64,000 bases of DNA from Anas platyrhynchos (lineage: Eukaryota; Chordata; Aves; Anseriformes; Anatidae): contig NC_092601.1 in the NCBI RefSeq assembly GCF_047663525.1, forward strand, positions 17,383,501 through 17,447,500. The letters run 5' to 3'. Positions 1-11,800 of this stretch are shown here, one piece after another. Both the position numbers and the translations under genes were made by a program. Within the stretch, counting starts at the first letter, position 1, and every line of letters begins with the position of its first letter. The notes under the pieces are model-generated. The model did not search any database, was not told the DNA's origin, and saw nothing but the letters and a program-made list of their open reading frames with translations.

Positions 1-154
1 GCCGGCCGGGCCCCCTCAGCTCAGCCCGCGCTCCCGCTCAGCTCCTGTCGCAAAAAGCGGCGCGATTCCCCTCAGCGTTACGACCTGCCGCAAAGCACCG
101 CGGCGGGGTGGGGGGGGGAACTACCCCTCCGATTGCACTGCGAGGCGGGGGGGG
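1..154. promoter_or_regulatory. GC-rich left edge of a probable bidirectional promoter
   Basis: This stretch is very GC-rich with C and G runs and has no supportable coding frame. In mammals TOP3A lies head to head with SMCR8, so the left edge may be the 5' flank or untranslated first exon of TOP3A on the minus strand; I saw no TOP3A protein sequence, so this is inference from known synteny. At 120-141 there is a degenerate ZNF143-like motif that begins ACTACCCCTCC and ends GCACTGC, which looks like the oldest member of the array that follows. Confidence 0.4.
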
Positions 155-411
155 ACTACAACTATAATGGCGTCGTGGGGTCAGAACTACAACTCCCGTG
201 ATGCCGCGCGGCGGGGAGGACTACAACTATAATGGCGCCATGGTGCGGAACTACGATTCCCATGATGCTGCGCGGCGGGGAGGATTACAATAGAACTACA
301 ACTATAATGGCGCCGTGTGGTCAGAACTACACCTCCCATGATGCCTCGCGGCAAGAAGGACTACAATTATAATGGCGCCGTGTGGTCAGAACTACAACTC
401 CCATGTCGCCC
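120..411 (+). promoter_or_regulatory. Tandem array of ZNF143/THAP11-type motifs (about 65-bp units)
   Basis: A roughly 65-bp unit is repeated. Each full unit begins ACTACAACTATAATGGCG (155-172, 220-237, 295-312; a variant at 360-377) and then carries a motif of the form ACTACAACTCCCATGATGC (186-204, 250-268, 326-344 and a shorter one at 391-405), with the degenerate copy at 120. The second motif matches the SBS element bound by ZNF143 (Staf) and THAP11; the first contains the ATGGCG core of YY1 sites. The array sits directly upstream of the likely SMCR8 start site. SBS elements are known to be enriched in bidirectional housekeeping promoters. The motif and repeat are seen directly; binding is inferred. 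Confidence 0.8.
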
Positions 412-480
412 CGCGCGCCCCGGCCCGCCGCGGAGCCCCGGCGAGGCCTACCGGCGGCGGCCCGGCCGTCAGGTGAGCCC

Positions 481-491
481 AAGATGGCGGC
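481..491 (+). promoter_or_regulatory. YY1-type initiator/5'UTR site
   Basis: The sequence AAGATGGCGGC is a full match to the YY1 consensus found at or just downstream of the start site of many housekeeping genes. It lies about 100 bp upstream of the SMCR8 start codon, so transcription probably begins near 440-480. Confidence 0.6.
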
Positions 492-513
492 GGCGCCGAG
501 GCGGCGGCCGTGA
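484..513 (+). other. Nine-codon upstream ORF in the SMCR8 5'UTR
   Basis: The ATG inside the YY1 motif opens a short frame (MAAAPRRRP, then TGA at 511-513) that ends 79 bases before the SMCR8 start. If the mRNA begins upstream of 484, this frame would be met first by scanning ribosomes and could lower SMCR8 translation. It is probably a by-product of the YY1 motif rather than a made peptide. Confidence 0.35.
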
Positions 514-592
514 GGGGAGCGGGGCCGGGGCTGCCCGGGCGGCCTCGGCGGCGGCGGCGGCGGCTGCAGGCGGCTGCCGAGGCCCGGTCGCT

Positions 593-3500
593 ATGATCGG
601 AGCCCCCGACGTGGTGGCGTTGGCCAGGCAGGAGGAGGAGGCGGCGGATGGCGGGGACGGGGCGTGGAGGGAGCCGCCGCTGCCTGAGGAGTACTCGGTG
701 CCTCTGGCGCCTTTGGGCGGGCACGGGGCCAACCCCTGGGCCCGGGCTGGAGGCCGCAAATTCCTGCGGGATTTCATCCTGGTGGCCGAGTTCTCGGAGC
801 AGGTGGGGCCGCAGCCGCTGCTCACCGTCCCCGACGACGCCAAGGTGCCGGGCAGCTTCGACCTGAATTATTTCTCGCTTCGCATCATGTCGGTGGATTA
901 CCAGGCCTCCTTCGTGGGCCACCCGCCTGGCTGCGCTTACCCCAAGCTGAATTTCGTCGAGGATTCCAAGGTGGTGCTGGGGGACTCGAAGGAAGGCGCC
1001 TTCGCCTACGTGCACCACCTGACGCTCTACGACCTGGAGGCCCGCGGCTTCGTGCGGCCCTTCTGCATGGCCTACATCTCGGCCGACGAGCACAAGATCA
1101 TGCAGCAGTTCCAGGAGCTCTCGGCCGAGTTTTCCAAAGCCTCCGAGTGCCTGAAGACGGGCAACAGGAAAGCGTTCGCCGGCGAGCTGGAGAAGAAGCT
1201 GAGGGACCTGGAGTACACCCGCAGCGTGCTGCACAACGAGACCGAGATACAGAAGAAAGCCAACGACAAGGGGTACTACACCACACAAGCCATCGAGAAA
1301 GCCAACGAGCTGGCCAGCGTGGAGAAATCCATCATCGAGCACCAGGACCTGCTGAAGCAGATCCGCTCCTACCCCTACAGGAAGCTGAAGGATTCCGAAT
1401 TCCACCCCTACGAGCCCGAGTGCGCCCCGGAGCAGGCCGGCAGCGTGGGCAGCGATCAGGAATTGGCCGCCCCCGACCTGGCTGAGGCGGGCGAGGAGAT
1501 CCCCTGCTCCCACCTGCCCTCCTACACCCCCAAGCTCATCAAAGCCAAGTCGGCCAAGTGCTTCGACAAGAAGCTGAAGACACTGGAGGAGCTCTGCGAT
1601 ATTTATTTCTTCACCCAGACCCTGGACCAGCTGCAGCAGATCGAGAGGACATTCAGGGGCGACGTGTGCTACCTCCTGACCAACCAGATCAGCCGGGCGC
1701 TTTTGAAGCAGCAAAGCATCACCAACTTCCTCTTCGAGGACGCGTCTTTTCTGGACGAAAAAGCCCCCGAAAAGCAGCACCGAGGCTGCCAGGAGCTCGG
1801 GCAAGATGCCGTCGACGGAAAGTGCCCGGAGGAGTCCCCAGCCCCGAAAGTGGTCATCAGCCTGGGGTCCTACAAATCCAGCGTGGAGTGCGTGCCCATC
1901 AAGATGGAGCAGGACATCGATGACCCCCCGGAATCCACGATGACCGAATCTGTAACTTTTGAGCCCCAGGAGAACCTGGACTATCTCGATGCCGACCTTA
2001 AAGGCAGCATCAGCAGCGGTGAGAGCATCGAGGTTCTCGGCACGGAGAAATCCGCCTCGGGGCTGCCCAAATCGGAGAGCCAGGCCAGTTTGCCCATCAG
2101 CCCCAGTCCCCAGGTGGGCAGGAGCAAGGTGGGCAGCAGGAGGACCGTCAGCGAGGACAGCATCGAGGTGCTCAGCACCTGCCCTTCCGAGGCGCTCATC
2201 CCGGAGGACTTCAAAGCGAGCTACCCAAGTGCCATTAACGAGGAACCTTACGCCGACGAGGAGGGGGGAGGCCTCCGCTTCGCCCCCAGGTTCAGCCCAG
2301 CCGAGGAGCGGGAGGACGACCCCGACCCCGCAAATCCCACGGGGGTCGATTCCGCCTGCTGCATCGGCAAGGAGAGCCCTGGTTTCCTCGAGCCCCTGCC
2401 CGGCCTGGCCCACAAGCTGTGCGACGAGGACGGGGTGGTGAGGATCCCCCCGCAGCCCTCCCGGCAAGCCGAGCAGGGCCCCGAGGGCATCCCGGGAGGG
2501 CTTTTACCCCACGAGCTCGCCCCTCGCTCCCCGCTGGGCGGCGGGGAGCCGAGCAGGAGCAGCCTGGACGAGTGCTCGGACTCCACGAGCTACATCAGCA
2601 GCGCCGCCTCCACTTGCTCCGACCGCACGCCCTCTCCCGCTCGCCCCCCGTGCCCGGCCAGCGAGAGGCACAAAAAAAAAGCCGGGCAGAACGCCCTGAG
2701 GTTCATCCGGCAGTACCCCTTCGCCCACCCCGCCATCTACTCCCTGCTGAGCGGCAGGACCCTGGTGGTGCTGGGGGAGGACGAGGCGATGGTGAGGAAG
2801 CTGGTGACCGCCCTCTCCATCTTCGTGCCCAGCTGCGGGGCTCACGCCAAGCCCGTGAAGCACTGGGGCACGGCCCCGCTGCACGTGGTGGATTTCCAGA
2901 AGTGGAAGCTGATCGGGCTCCAGAGGTAAAGCCAGGGGGTTGTGCGGGGTAAAATTTTGGTCCCCGAAGGGTTTCAGGGAGGATTTGGGGTTTGGTTTTG
3001 GGGCTGGTCTGAAAATGAAGCGCTCCTGGAGGGCCGGTGTGTGCTGCTCCCTCCCCTTCCAAAACTCTTTTAACGTTTCTGGCTAGAGAAAACCTTTCCA
3101 GCTGTTTTCCTCAGGAGGTGGTAACACAGCCACGAGGTCGGTAGGTTCGAAATTGGTTAGAAACCGGAGGAATAGCTTGTGCCAGAGCCTGTGGCACCTG
3201 TATTTCTGTTTCCTCGGAAAAAACACCTGAGGACCGGCTGGAACAGCTCCCGACGGAGCGTTTCTGAGTCAAAACACAGAAATTTGCGTCCTGGGCTGCG
3301 TAGCCTGGTGGTTGTGGCTGCCTGAACCGCCCCGAGCTGGGATCCTGCCCTGATTTCTGTGCTGGGGAGGCTGACAGCTCGGCCAGCAGCTGCTTCCCAG
3401 CTCTGCTGGCGAGGTCTTCCAGAGCCCCGAGTGTTTGGTGGCTGACGAAGGCTTGCGGTTAGATGCTATTTTTATGAACAAAAGCATTTCGAGGAGCTGC

Positions 3501-4760
3501 CTGCAACCTGTGTCAGGCATTTAATTAACATTCCACGGGGAGGAGGGCAAGTGTGGGGTTTAAGGCAGGTGCTGGCAGCAAACCCTTCGTGGGGGGGGGC
3601 TTGGGAAGGAATTTGGGGGGCAAATCAATGATTGTAGGGGTGCTGCAGCTGCCCGGGCACCTCTCCCACCAGCTCGGGGTGCTCCTGGGCTGCTTCTCCT
3701 GGAGAGATCCGAGCCAGAGGAGCAGAAGAGGTTGCGTGGGCTCCCAGTTTGCATTTAAATCACAATAATTGAGGCTTGGTGAGTAATTGCACACACGGTG
3801 AGGGTGCCAGGGGGTGTTGCACCTGGGTGAGAAATGCCCAGGGAATGGAGGGCTCCCCGTGCAAAGGGAGGGCAGGGGGGTTGTGCCCCACCCCGGGGCA
3901 GCTCCCTGCCCACGCAGCCACGCGGGTGGAAAGCAGAAGTGGTGGCAGGGAGGTTCCTGCTTCTCGTTGCCTCCTCCAGGAGCTGCCAGATCCGCTTCTG
4001 GTCGCCGGAGATGTCTCTTCGCTTCCTCCCCGGCCTCGTTTCTGTGTCTGCCAGGGAGGAACTGTCCCAAAGGGCAACACGTGCCTGGAGCAGCGCGTGG
4101 GGGGGGCCAGGAGGATGAGATTTCCTCGGGGTTTGGCTGATTGGGGAGGCCGTTTGGCCATCCTCACCCACGCCAGGCTTTGTGAGCTCGCAGGACACCT
4201 CGGGGGTGATTCAGACAGAGGGAAAACACGCGTGGTGCGGGCACAGACAGCCTGCTGCGTGTCCCACAGCTTTCCTCCAGCTGTAACCTCTCTCTTGCTG
4301 TTTCAGGACGGCGTCCCCTGCGGGGGTGAACGTGCTGCACGCCCTCAGCCGCTACAGCCGCTACGTGAGCATCCTGGACGCCGACAGCAAGACCCTGCGC
4401 TGCCCCCTCTACAAGGGCGCCCTGGTGGCCCGGCTGGCGGACCACCGCACCCAAATCAAGCGAGGCAGCACCTACTACATGCACGTCCAAAGCGTCCTCA
4501 CCCAGCTCTGCTCCAAAGCCTTCCTCTTCACCTTCTGCCACCACTTGCACCTCCCCATCGCCGAGAGGGAGCCGGAGGAAGCCGTGGCGAGCCGCCGGCT
4601 CAATTTCCTCAAGCACCACCTGGGCCTCGCCAACGAAGATCTCAAAATCGTGCAGTATTTAGCCGAGCTGCTGAAGCTGCAGTACATTCAGGAACCCGGC
4701 CGGGGGGGGAATCCCCTGCTCAGATTTGACTACGTCCCCAGCTTTTTGTACAAAATCTAG
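593..4760 (+). CDS. SMCR8: SMCR8, C9orf72-SMCR8-WDR41 complex subunit
   Basis: Coding exons are 593-2925 and 4307-4760, joined in phase at a GT-AG intron (acceptor tttcag), giving 928 aa against about 937 in human. SMCR8 is a longin/DENN-fold protein that forms a cytoplasmic complex with C9orf72 and WDR41; the complex acts as a GTPase-activating protein for small GTPases and regulates autophagy and lysosomes. The start MIGAPDVVAL matches the human start MISAPDVVAF, with G at -3. An open in-frame stretch back to 317 runs through the promoter repeats and is not taken as coding. Residues 58-210 (DFILVAEFSEQVGPQPLL onward) are the conserved longin part; the arginine finger described as human Arg147 is kept in DLEARGF at residue 151. 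The DENN C-terminus ends in FDYVPSFLYKI. The middle (about 350-740) is serine/proline/acid-rich and less conserved. Identification is firm. Confidence 0.97.
2926..4306 (+). other. SMCR8 intron
   Basis: A single GT-AG intron splits the arginine codon of the LQR-TASPAG junction. It is moderately GC-rich, with C-rich and G-rich stretches, and I see no further exon, RNA gene or named repeat in it. Confidence 0.9.
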
Positions 4761-5060
4761 CGGCTCATGGGCCACGCTCTGCCTGCCACACTCGGGTCCT
4801 GGCCCCGACCCCGCGTGCTTGCCGTCGATGCCGTCTGCAGTCGCTGTCATCCATCAGGAAGGGGTGAAGGAGCCAGCGGGTCTGCCAGCACCTCAGCTCC
4901 CCAAAAATCAGCATCTGGGGGACTGAATCCAGTTCCCTGTTGCCGAAAATGTAGGGGTTCCATCACGTAGGACGCTGGGCACTCCGTTTCGAAGGGTTAG
5001 AAGGGACGCTGGTAACTCCTGAGGGGTGTTGGGGTGGCTTCCTGGGGGGATTGTGGCACA

Positions 5061-5120
5061 GAGGGAAGGTTTTAACCCAACAGGGAAGGTTTTAACCCAG
5101 CAGGGAAGGTTTTCACCCCG
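5061..5120 (+). repeat. 20-bp tandem repeat, three copies
   Basis: The unit is close to CAGGGAAGGTTTTAACCCAG and occurs at 5061, 5081 and 5101 with few changes. It lies in the probable SMCR8 3'UTR and has no evident function. Confidence 0.85.
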
Positions 5121-8100
5121 CAGAGCCTGACGTGAGCGTGGGGTGGCACCGTTGTGCCCGCAGCAGCAGCGGGTGGTGTCCCTCTGCATCTCCTGAGCTC
5201 CCTGGCGCTTCCCAAAATCTCTCAGCCCTGGGCCTGAGGGGCAGCAGTGAAGGCAGGGCTGCTCCTCTGCATTTTTGCCAGCCTCTCAGCTTTGTAAAAA
5301 CCTGGAAAGGGAAAGGGGCTCCTGGAGCAGGCTGGCGCTAGCGCCGCCGCCGTGAATGTAGCACCGTGCCTTGTTCGTGTGTCACCTCCTGCGTGCTGGG
5401 CGGCTGCTGAGAGCTCTGGGGGGGGAAACCAGGAATCCTCCCAGCTTTTCAGGCCGAGGGCGTCCTCGTAAGGAGAGGTGGGAGCTGAAGGGAGGTGGGA
5501 GGCTTATTTTTAGGTGCTTTTTGGGAGGGGGAAACGAGCGGCACAGTTCAGCTGAAGCTGTGCTGTGTGATGGCGAGTGTGGGGAGCAGGCTGCCTGGCT
5601 GCTGAGAGGTCTGGGAGGAAGGGGCTGGGCTCCACGCTGTACCTGTACGTGTTTTTTGTTTTTTTTTTTCCCCTTTCTGTTGGGCAGTTGCCCTTGGTGG
5701 TAAAGCAGGGTCAGCGTCGCAGCATGCTGCTTCTGGCTGTGCCAATTGATTTTATCTCCAAGCCTTCGCCGTGGCTCACCTACCTCTCGTTCCTGGGGAG
5801 TGCTGGATGCAAAAAGCAGCCTCGCTTTTATTTCTTTTTAGCACTCTGATCATGCGTTGAGAACAGCTGTGATCTTGCGAGATGAGCCGAGGATTGTTTT
5901 TTGTTTTTTTTTTTTTGATTTGCCTGTTTTTAAAACCTCTGTTTACCACCATCATGATGACGCGAGGCGGTGCTGCTGCAGAACGCCGTCCTTCTGCGCC
6001 TGGGGAGGTTTGTGTGGTCTGGGGTTTGTCAGCACGAGCTTGATCCCGCTGGAAATTGCTTTGATAACTGCTCTGAAAGCCGTGCCCCGAAGGCAGGGAG
6101 TTGCCCGGGGTGTGCTGCCCTGCTGCCAGCATCCACGCTTCAGTCCCGTGGCTGCCTCATCCCTACCTGGAAAGGGCTCTCGAGGAGCTGAGGGAGGCAC
6201 AAACTAACGGGGCAGAGGGTTTAGTTTAAATCCTAGCATTATTTGTGGGGATTTACAGTGAGGCAGTCGGGACTCTTGAGCTCGTGGTGCTCTCTGGGGG
6301 ATTTCTGAGGTCAGGAGGGGTTTGTTGGGGAATTTCTGGTGCGTGGTTTGGAAGCGGCGTGGCTTTGCCTTTGCCAAAGGTGAGCAGTGTGCCGGGATGT
6401 CAGCTGCTGTGTGTGCGGGCTGTGAACCCTCACAGCGTGCTCAGAACCTTCCCCTTCACGATCCTGTGCCCTCCTGTCCCCTGTGAGCTGGGTGTGCTGG
6501 TGGAAAAACTCCCACGTCCACAGAGAACACGTCCTGCAGTGACTGGAGGCGTCCTCATGTCCGTCTGTGTCCATCTGAACAACTTCCAAACTGGCGGCTG
6601 CTCATCTCCCTGCCCCAAAGCAGCTCTGAATTCGGGAGGACACCTCAGGGGCTTCACGGGGACCTGTTGTGGAACGGGAGCTGTGTTACCTGCAGCCGTG
6701 AGGAGCCCGGGAGCCCTTCCAAACCTGGCTTGGGACGTGGATCAGGAACCCCTGAGCTCACCGCCCCGTGGCAGGGAGTTGTGCTGGTGGTTCTGGAGCC
6801 CGATTCCTGTCTTCTCACCCATTTTTCCACCTCTCCGATCTGCCTGCGCGGTGAAGATCCCTCCGTCAGCACTTTAAGACGCTTTCCTCACCTTCCCCGT
6901 TATCTCCCTCGCTTCCACCCTCCGCAGGCTTCCCGCAGGTGAGGCTCTCGGTGCTCACAGCCCCCGCAGAGCACCCCGGTGTGCTCACACCTCCGTCCTC
7001 CCAGCACGAGCAGGGCTGGCTCCTCGCAGCCCCCCTTCTTCCAGCCCCGGCGGTGCTGTGCATGGCCACCATCCTCTGCCTGCCCCGAGCCTCCTGCATG
7101 CTGCCCGTGGCCCCTCCTCGCTGCCAGCGGGACGGATTTCCAAGCCTGAGCGGAGAATTCATCACCACCGAGGCCTCCCGGGGCTGGCTGCGGGGCTGCT
7201 TTTGTGCTCCTCTCCTTCCCTGCCTCCGCAGCCCCCTGCTTGCTCATGCCCTGAGCCGCTTTCAGCCTCGCCGCCAGGATGGTGAGCCATAGGAGCCGGC
7301 GCTGCCAAACCCTCTGCAGGTTTCTTTTCTCAGAGAACAGCGCTCGGATTCACCTTGGGCCGCTGGCAATCACTTCCGAGCAGCTCCTGAGCTGCCTTGC
7401 CTTGGCTAGGGAAGCACTGCCTACACTCGAGCAATATTCCCCATTTCGGAAGGGGTGGGAGAGGCGCCGGAGGAGGCAGAGCTGCTGGCTCCCTCCCTCC
7501 CCCCTCCTCCCCACCCCTAGGCACATTTTTTTTGGGTTTCGTTCAGCACTGGAGGCCCCGCTGCTGGTTTGGGGAGCCGGGCAGGACCCCACTGCGGGAC
7601 ACGGGGCTCGCAGCAGCCTTTTGGAGAGGCGACCTCAAAACGTGATCAGCGATCGGGCAGGGCTGCACGGGCTGAAGGAGGGCGCCTGCTCCGCGCTGTG
7701 CCCCGAAAGCACAACGTCAGATCGAGGGACAGCCCCTGCCCTGCTACCTGAGGGAGCTTTGCACTTGCTGCTGGAGCTGCAGGGCTCACAAACCCGCCTG
7801 CTGCTCCCCGAGATGTTTAACTGGAAGGCAGAAACAGGGTACCCAGCCCCGCTGCTCGCCCCAACGCGGGGCGAGCCTGGATGGGGATGGGGCTGGGCTC
7901 AGAGCTGCCTCCGAGGGCTGCCAGGAGGCTGGGATGAATTTCTCCTCTTCTTTTAAAGCACTGTATCCTATTCCTGCATGTTGAGGTCCGTGTGCGTGCC
8001 TGTGTGTGCCGAATGCTTGCGTCAGTAGTTAGAGCGAGTGTGACCGGGAGCAGTCCCAGAAGCATGTCTCGGTGTCGTGCTGTCAAGTGTTCCTGCACAA

Positions 8101-8149
8101 GACTTTAACAGATGTTAACACCAAACGACCAGTCTGAGAAATGTACTTT

Positions 8150-8310
8150 TAAAAAAAAAAAAAAAATTATTTATTTGGGTTCAGATATTTTTGAAATACA
8201 AAAAAAAAACGAACCAAAAAATCGGTTTTATTTTTTTTTTTAAAGCTTCTAATTCTTGGCGTACGTGGTGGTTAAATCCCTAAATTTTCCTGTGCTTATT
8301 AAAAAATGGG
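8150..8310. terminator. Convergent poly(A) region of SMCR8 and SHMT1
   Basis: A sharply AT-rich block with long A and T runs separates two convergent genes. On the minus strand AATAAA occurs at 8170-8175 and 8227-8232, placing the SHMT1 3' end about 660-720 bases after its stop. On the plus strand ATTAAA at 8298-8303 can serve SMCR8. The two transcripts may therefore overlap tail to tail by up to about 150 bases. Confidence 0.55.
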
Positions 8311-8893
8311 TCCAGCGAAGGTTTGTGCGCGGAGCTCTGGGAAACCCCTGGAGCCCAGGGCTGGTGCTAGCAGTGGAGGCGGCCGAGCAGCCCCAGGAGG
8401 GCTGGTCCTGGGGGATTTTTTGGCCCCATCAAGGCACGTGGAGGCTGGCAAGGACGAAGGCAGAGCTGGCACCTCCAAAGGCAAGTCTGGGATGCTGAAG
8501 CCAGGACGGCTTTTTTTTTTTTTAAGGTGCTGGCTCCTGGGGGTAGATTCACATTTTTTTCCCCCCCAGCCACGCTGGGCAGGGGGTTTTGGCGAAGATA
8601 ACCACGCCAGGCAGGGCTGTGACCTCCTCTGCTGCTCCCACAGCGGGGCAGAGCTGGCTGAAACCCAAATCCTGAAGCTGGGGGTTTCCTTCTGCTCGGA
8701 CCCAGCGGTAGCGCGGGGCTGTGCTCAGAGGGGTTCCTGCCTCCGAAACGGGGTGAGGAAGAGGCAAACGAGGATCTGCTGCTGCACGGAGCCACTGCCA
8801 GCAGCAGGGAGGAGGTTTTGGGGTGCTGGGCTCGGGGGCTGGGGGTCTGTGTGGGTGCTGTGGTCCTGGGTTTTTGGCTCGGGGCGCTTCCCC

Positions 8894-11800
8894 TTACAGG
8901 ACGGGCAGCCCTGGGAGCGGGAAGGTCGCTGCGAAGGCTTCCACCTCCATCTTCAGTGCCTTGAGCTCCTTCTGGTATTTCTCCTCCTCCAGTTTCTCCT
9001 TGAACTCCTTCAGCGTGGCCTTGGGGCTCATCTCGTTCTGCACCCGCAGCGTCAGCTCGATCCCTGCGGGGTGAGGGACGCCAGGCTCAGCCCTCCCGGC
9101 CGCAGCACCCGCTGCATCCAGCGGCTCTCCAAACCTTCAGTGGCTGCAGGTTTGGCTGGCCCCAGCTGTGGCCAGATGCCCTCTCCCACATCCAGATGTG
9201 TAGCTGGGACAAGGATTTCTCGCTTGTGTGCTCCCCCCAGCAACTGGAGAGGGAGAAGCTGCCCGGCTTAGCCCACGTCTTGCCCTTTGTCAACGTGGTG
9301 GCTCTCCCGGAGGAGCTGTGCTCAGCCCCACACACCCACCAGCCCGGTCCCTGGTGTCCCCGGTGTCCCCGGCCTCACCTCTGTGGATGTACTGAGCCAC
9401 CATGCGGAAATCATCCTGCTGGAAGCCGCGGGAGGTGAGAGCTGGGGTCCCAAAACGCAGCCCGCTGGGGCGCAGGGCGCTGACATCGCCTGCAGCAGAA
9501 CAAGGGAGTCACCACGGGCACCGGGAGCCTCGCGGGGAGCTCTGAGAGCCCCGGGGGCCAGCTGGGAGCAGGAGACACGGGGGAAGCCCAGCACGAGGGA
9601 TGGGATTTGGTGGAGTTTGTAGGGCACCTACCGGGGCACGTGTTCTTGTTGCAGGCGATGGAGCAGAGCTCCAGCACCCGCTCGGCCCGGCCACCGTCCG
9701 TGCCTCTGCTGCGCAGATCCAGGAGGATGAGGTGGTTGTCGGAGCCCCCTGCAAAGAAAAGAGGTTGGGGTTGGAGTGAATTGGGTTGGGGTTGGGGTGA
9801 ATTTTGCTCCTGATCAAAATTAAAGCAAGAAAAGGTGTGGGAAATTCACCGGGGCCTGCCCCCGAGCTGGAGGGCGGCGGGGTGCCTCGCTGGGGAAGGG
9901 GCTGCTTAGCAGAAGTGTTTAGGAATGGTTTTATAGGGTCCTGAGGAATGGCTACAGCAGTGCCTGGCCCATCACCTCCACGCATATGGGGACCCTGCTG
10001 GCCTGGGACTGTGCAGAGGAGCCAGCCCCGTGCTGGTGACCCCGAGCGCCCCTTACCCGTGACGATGTCGTAGCCCAGCTCCATCAGCGCTGCCGCCAGC
10101 GCCCTGCAGTTGGCCACCACCTGCTGCTGGTACGCCTTGAACTCGGGCGTCATGGCCTGCCGCAGCGCCACGGCGATCCCTGCGGGGACAGAAAACAGCG
10201 GGGGGAGCTCGGGGGGGGGCTCCCAAAAGTTTTCGGAGGGTTTTTGGGAGAGCTGGTGGGGACGCGCGGTGCCGCCAACACGAGACGAGGCGGCTGGCCC
10301 CGCGGTGGGTACCTGCGATGGCGTGGTTGTGCGGCCCCCCCTGCAGCCCGGGGAAGACCGCCTGGTTGATGAGGCTCTCCAGGTTGTAGAGCGTTTCCTT
10401 GCCCGTTTTGGGGTCCACGCTGCGGGTGCCTGCGGGAGGGGAGGGCGGCGGGGCTCAGCAGGCTGCTCAGCCCCCTTCATCCACCCCCTGGCCACTCGGA
10501 GAAGGAGCTGAGGTTGTTCCTCTTCAGCTCCAGACCTCTGAAACTCCCCCAGCTGCTCGCAGGAGACCCCAACCCTCTCTGCCTTTCCTCCTTTCCCACT
10601 GCAGCGGGCAGGAGCTTGGATTTGTAGCTCCCCCCAGTGCGCAGCTCGGGCACCTTTGCGGTAGAAGATCATTCCGGCCCTGCAGCCCCGCAGGGTTTTG
10701 TGCGTGGTGGTGGAGACGACGTCGCAGTGCTCGAAGGGTGAGGGCACGACGCCGGCGGCCACCAGCCCGCTGATGTGGGCCATGTCGGCCATCAGGTAGG
10801 CGCCGTTGGCGTCGGCGATCTTCCGCATGCGGGCATAGTCCAGGTTGCGCGAGTAGCAGCTGACACCTGCGGGGAGAAGGGCACATTGCGGGGACACGAG
10901 AGGGTGCTGGGGGGGCACCCGGGGTTGGGACAACCCAGGTGAGGACACGAGGTCCCAGCAGAATGGGTGTCGGAGGTCTCTTGGTGCTGCGGGCATCAGG
11001 GAGCGACCCCGGTTTGTTTTTAGGGCTGATCCCTTACCTGCTATGATCAGCTTGGGGTGGAAGAGGCGGGCGTTCTCCTCCAGGCGGTCGTAATCGATGT
11101 AACCCGTCTTGGGGTTGACCTGGGGGAAGAGGAGGAGGAGGATTCAGCCACCTCGCCGTGGCCGGAGACCAGCTGCCGTTGCCCTGAAGCAACAAAAAAA
11201 TCTTGAAATCCCGACGGCTGTGCCCTGATTCCAGCGGGAGCAGCTCTCCGTCCCCACCTTGTAGGGCATGGACTCGAAGAAGACAGAGGTGGCCGAGATC
11301 TTCTTTTTGTCCGTCATGAAGCCGTGCGTCAGGTGCCCCCCATCGGGCAGGTCCAGCCCCATGATCCTGCCGTGAGGCTCCACCAAGGCCGTGTAGACGG
11401 CGAAGTTGGCGGGGGAGCCTGCGGGGGGGAGCACAGCGGGGTGGTGAGGGGGGTGTGGGGATGGCAGAGCCCAGCCCGGTTGATCCCGGGGGGTGCCGTT
11501 ACCTGAGTAGGGCTGGACGTTGACGCCCCACTTTTGGGGGTCGAGGCGGTAGGCCTGCAGGGCTCGCTTCTGGCACAGCCTTTCCAGCTCGTCCACAAAC
11601 TCGGTCCCGCCGTAGTACCTGCCGGAAAATAGGGCAGGATTCAAACCTCGGGGGATTCAACCTCGGGGGATTCAAACCCAACAGGATGGTGCTGTGTTCA
11701 CGCAGCTGTGACCCCGCTGAGATCCTCCAGTATGTGGCCGAGGCCAGGAGCTGAGAGGGTCAAATCCTGCCCTGGGGAAGCTTGGCTGTGGCTTCCTTCC

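Larger units (their letters stand above)
4761..8310 (+). other. Long SMCR8 3'UTR and intergenic sequence
   Basis: No coding frame here resembles a known protein. Mammalian SMCR8 also has a 3'UTR of several kilobases. The only convincing plus-strand poly(A) hexamer is ATTAAA at 8298-8303, so the 3'UTR could run the whole length. The stretch contains a three-copy minisatellite (5061-5120) and two T-runs preceding pyrimidine tracts (about 5650 and 5897). The exact 3' end is uncertain. Confidence 0.5.

Noticed and set aside
317-592. In-frame N-terminal extension of SMCR8
   Set aside because: It translates the promoter array and low-complexity GC sequence. The conserved protein begins at MIGAPDVV at 593.
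392-2467. A 691-codon open frame on the minus strand opposite SMCR8 exon 1
   Set aside because: It mirrors a coding exon with very high G/C at third positions, which removes stops from the opposite strand. It resembles no known protein and crosses the promoter repeats.
3776-4729. Plus-strand 317-codon frame over the SMCR8 intron and exon 2
   Set aside because: It reads exon 2 in the wrong frame; the true frame gives the conserved SMCR8 C-terminus.
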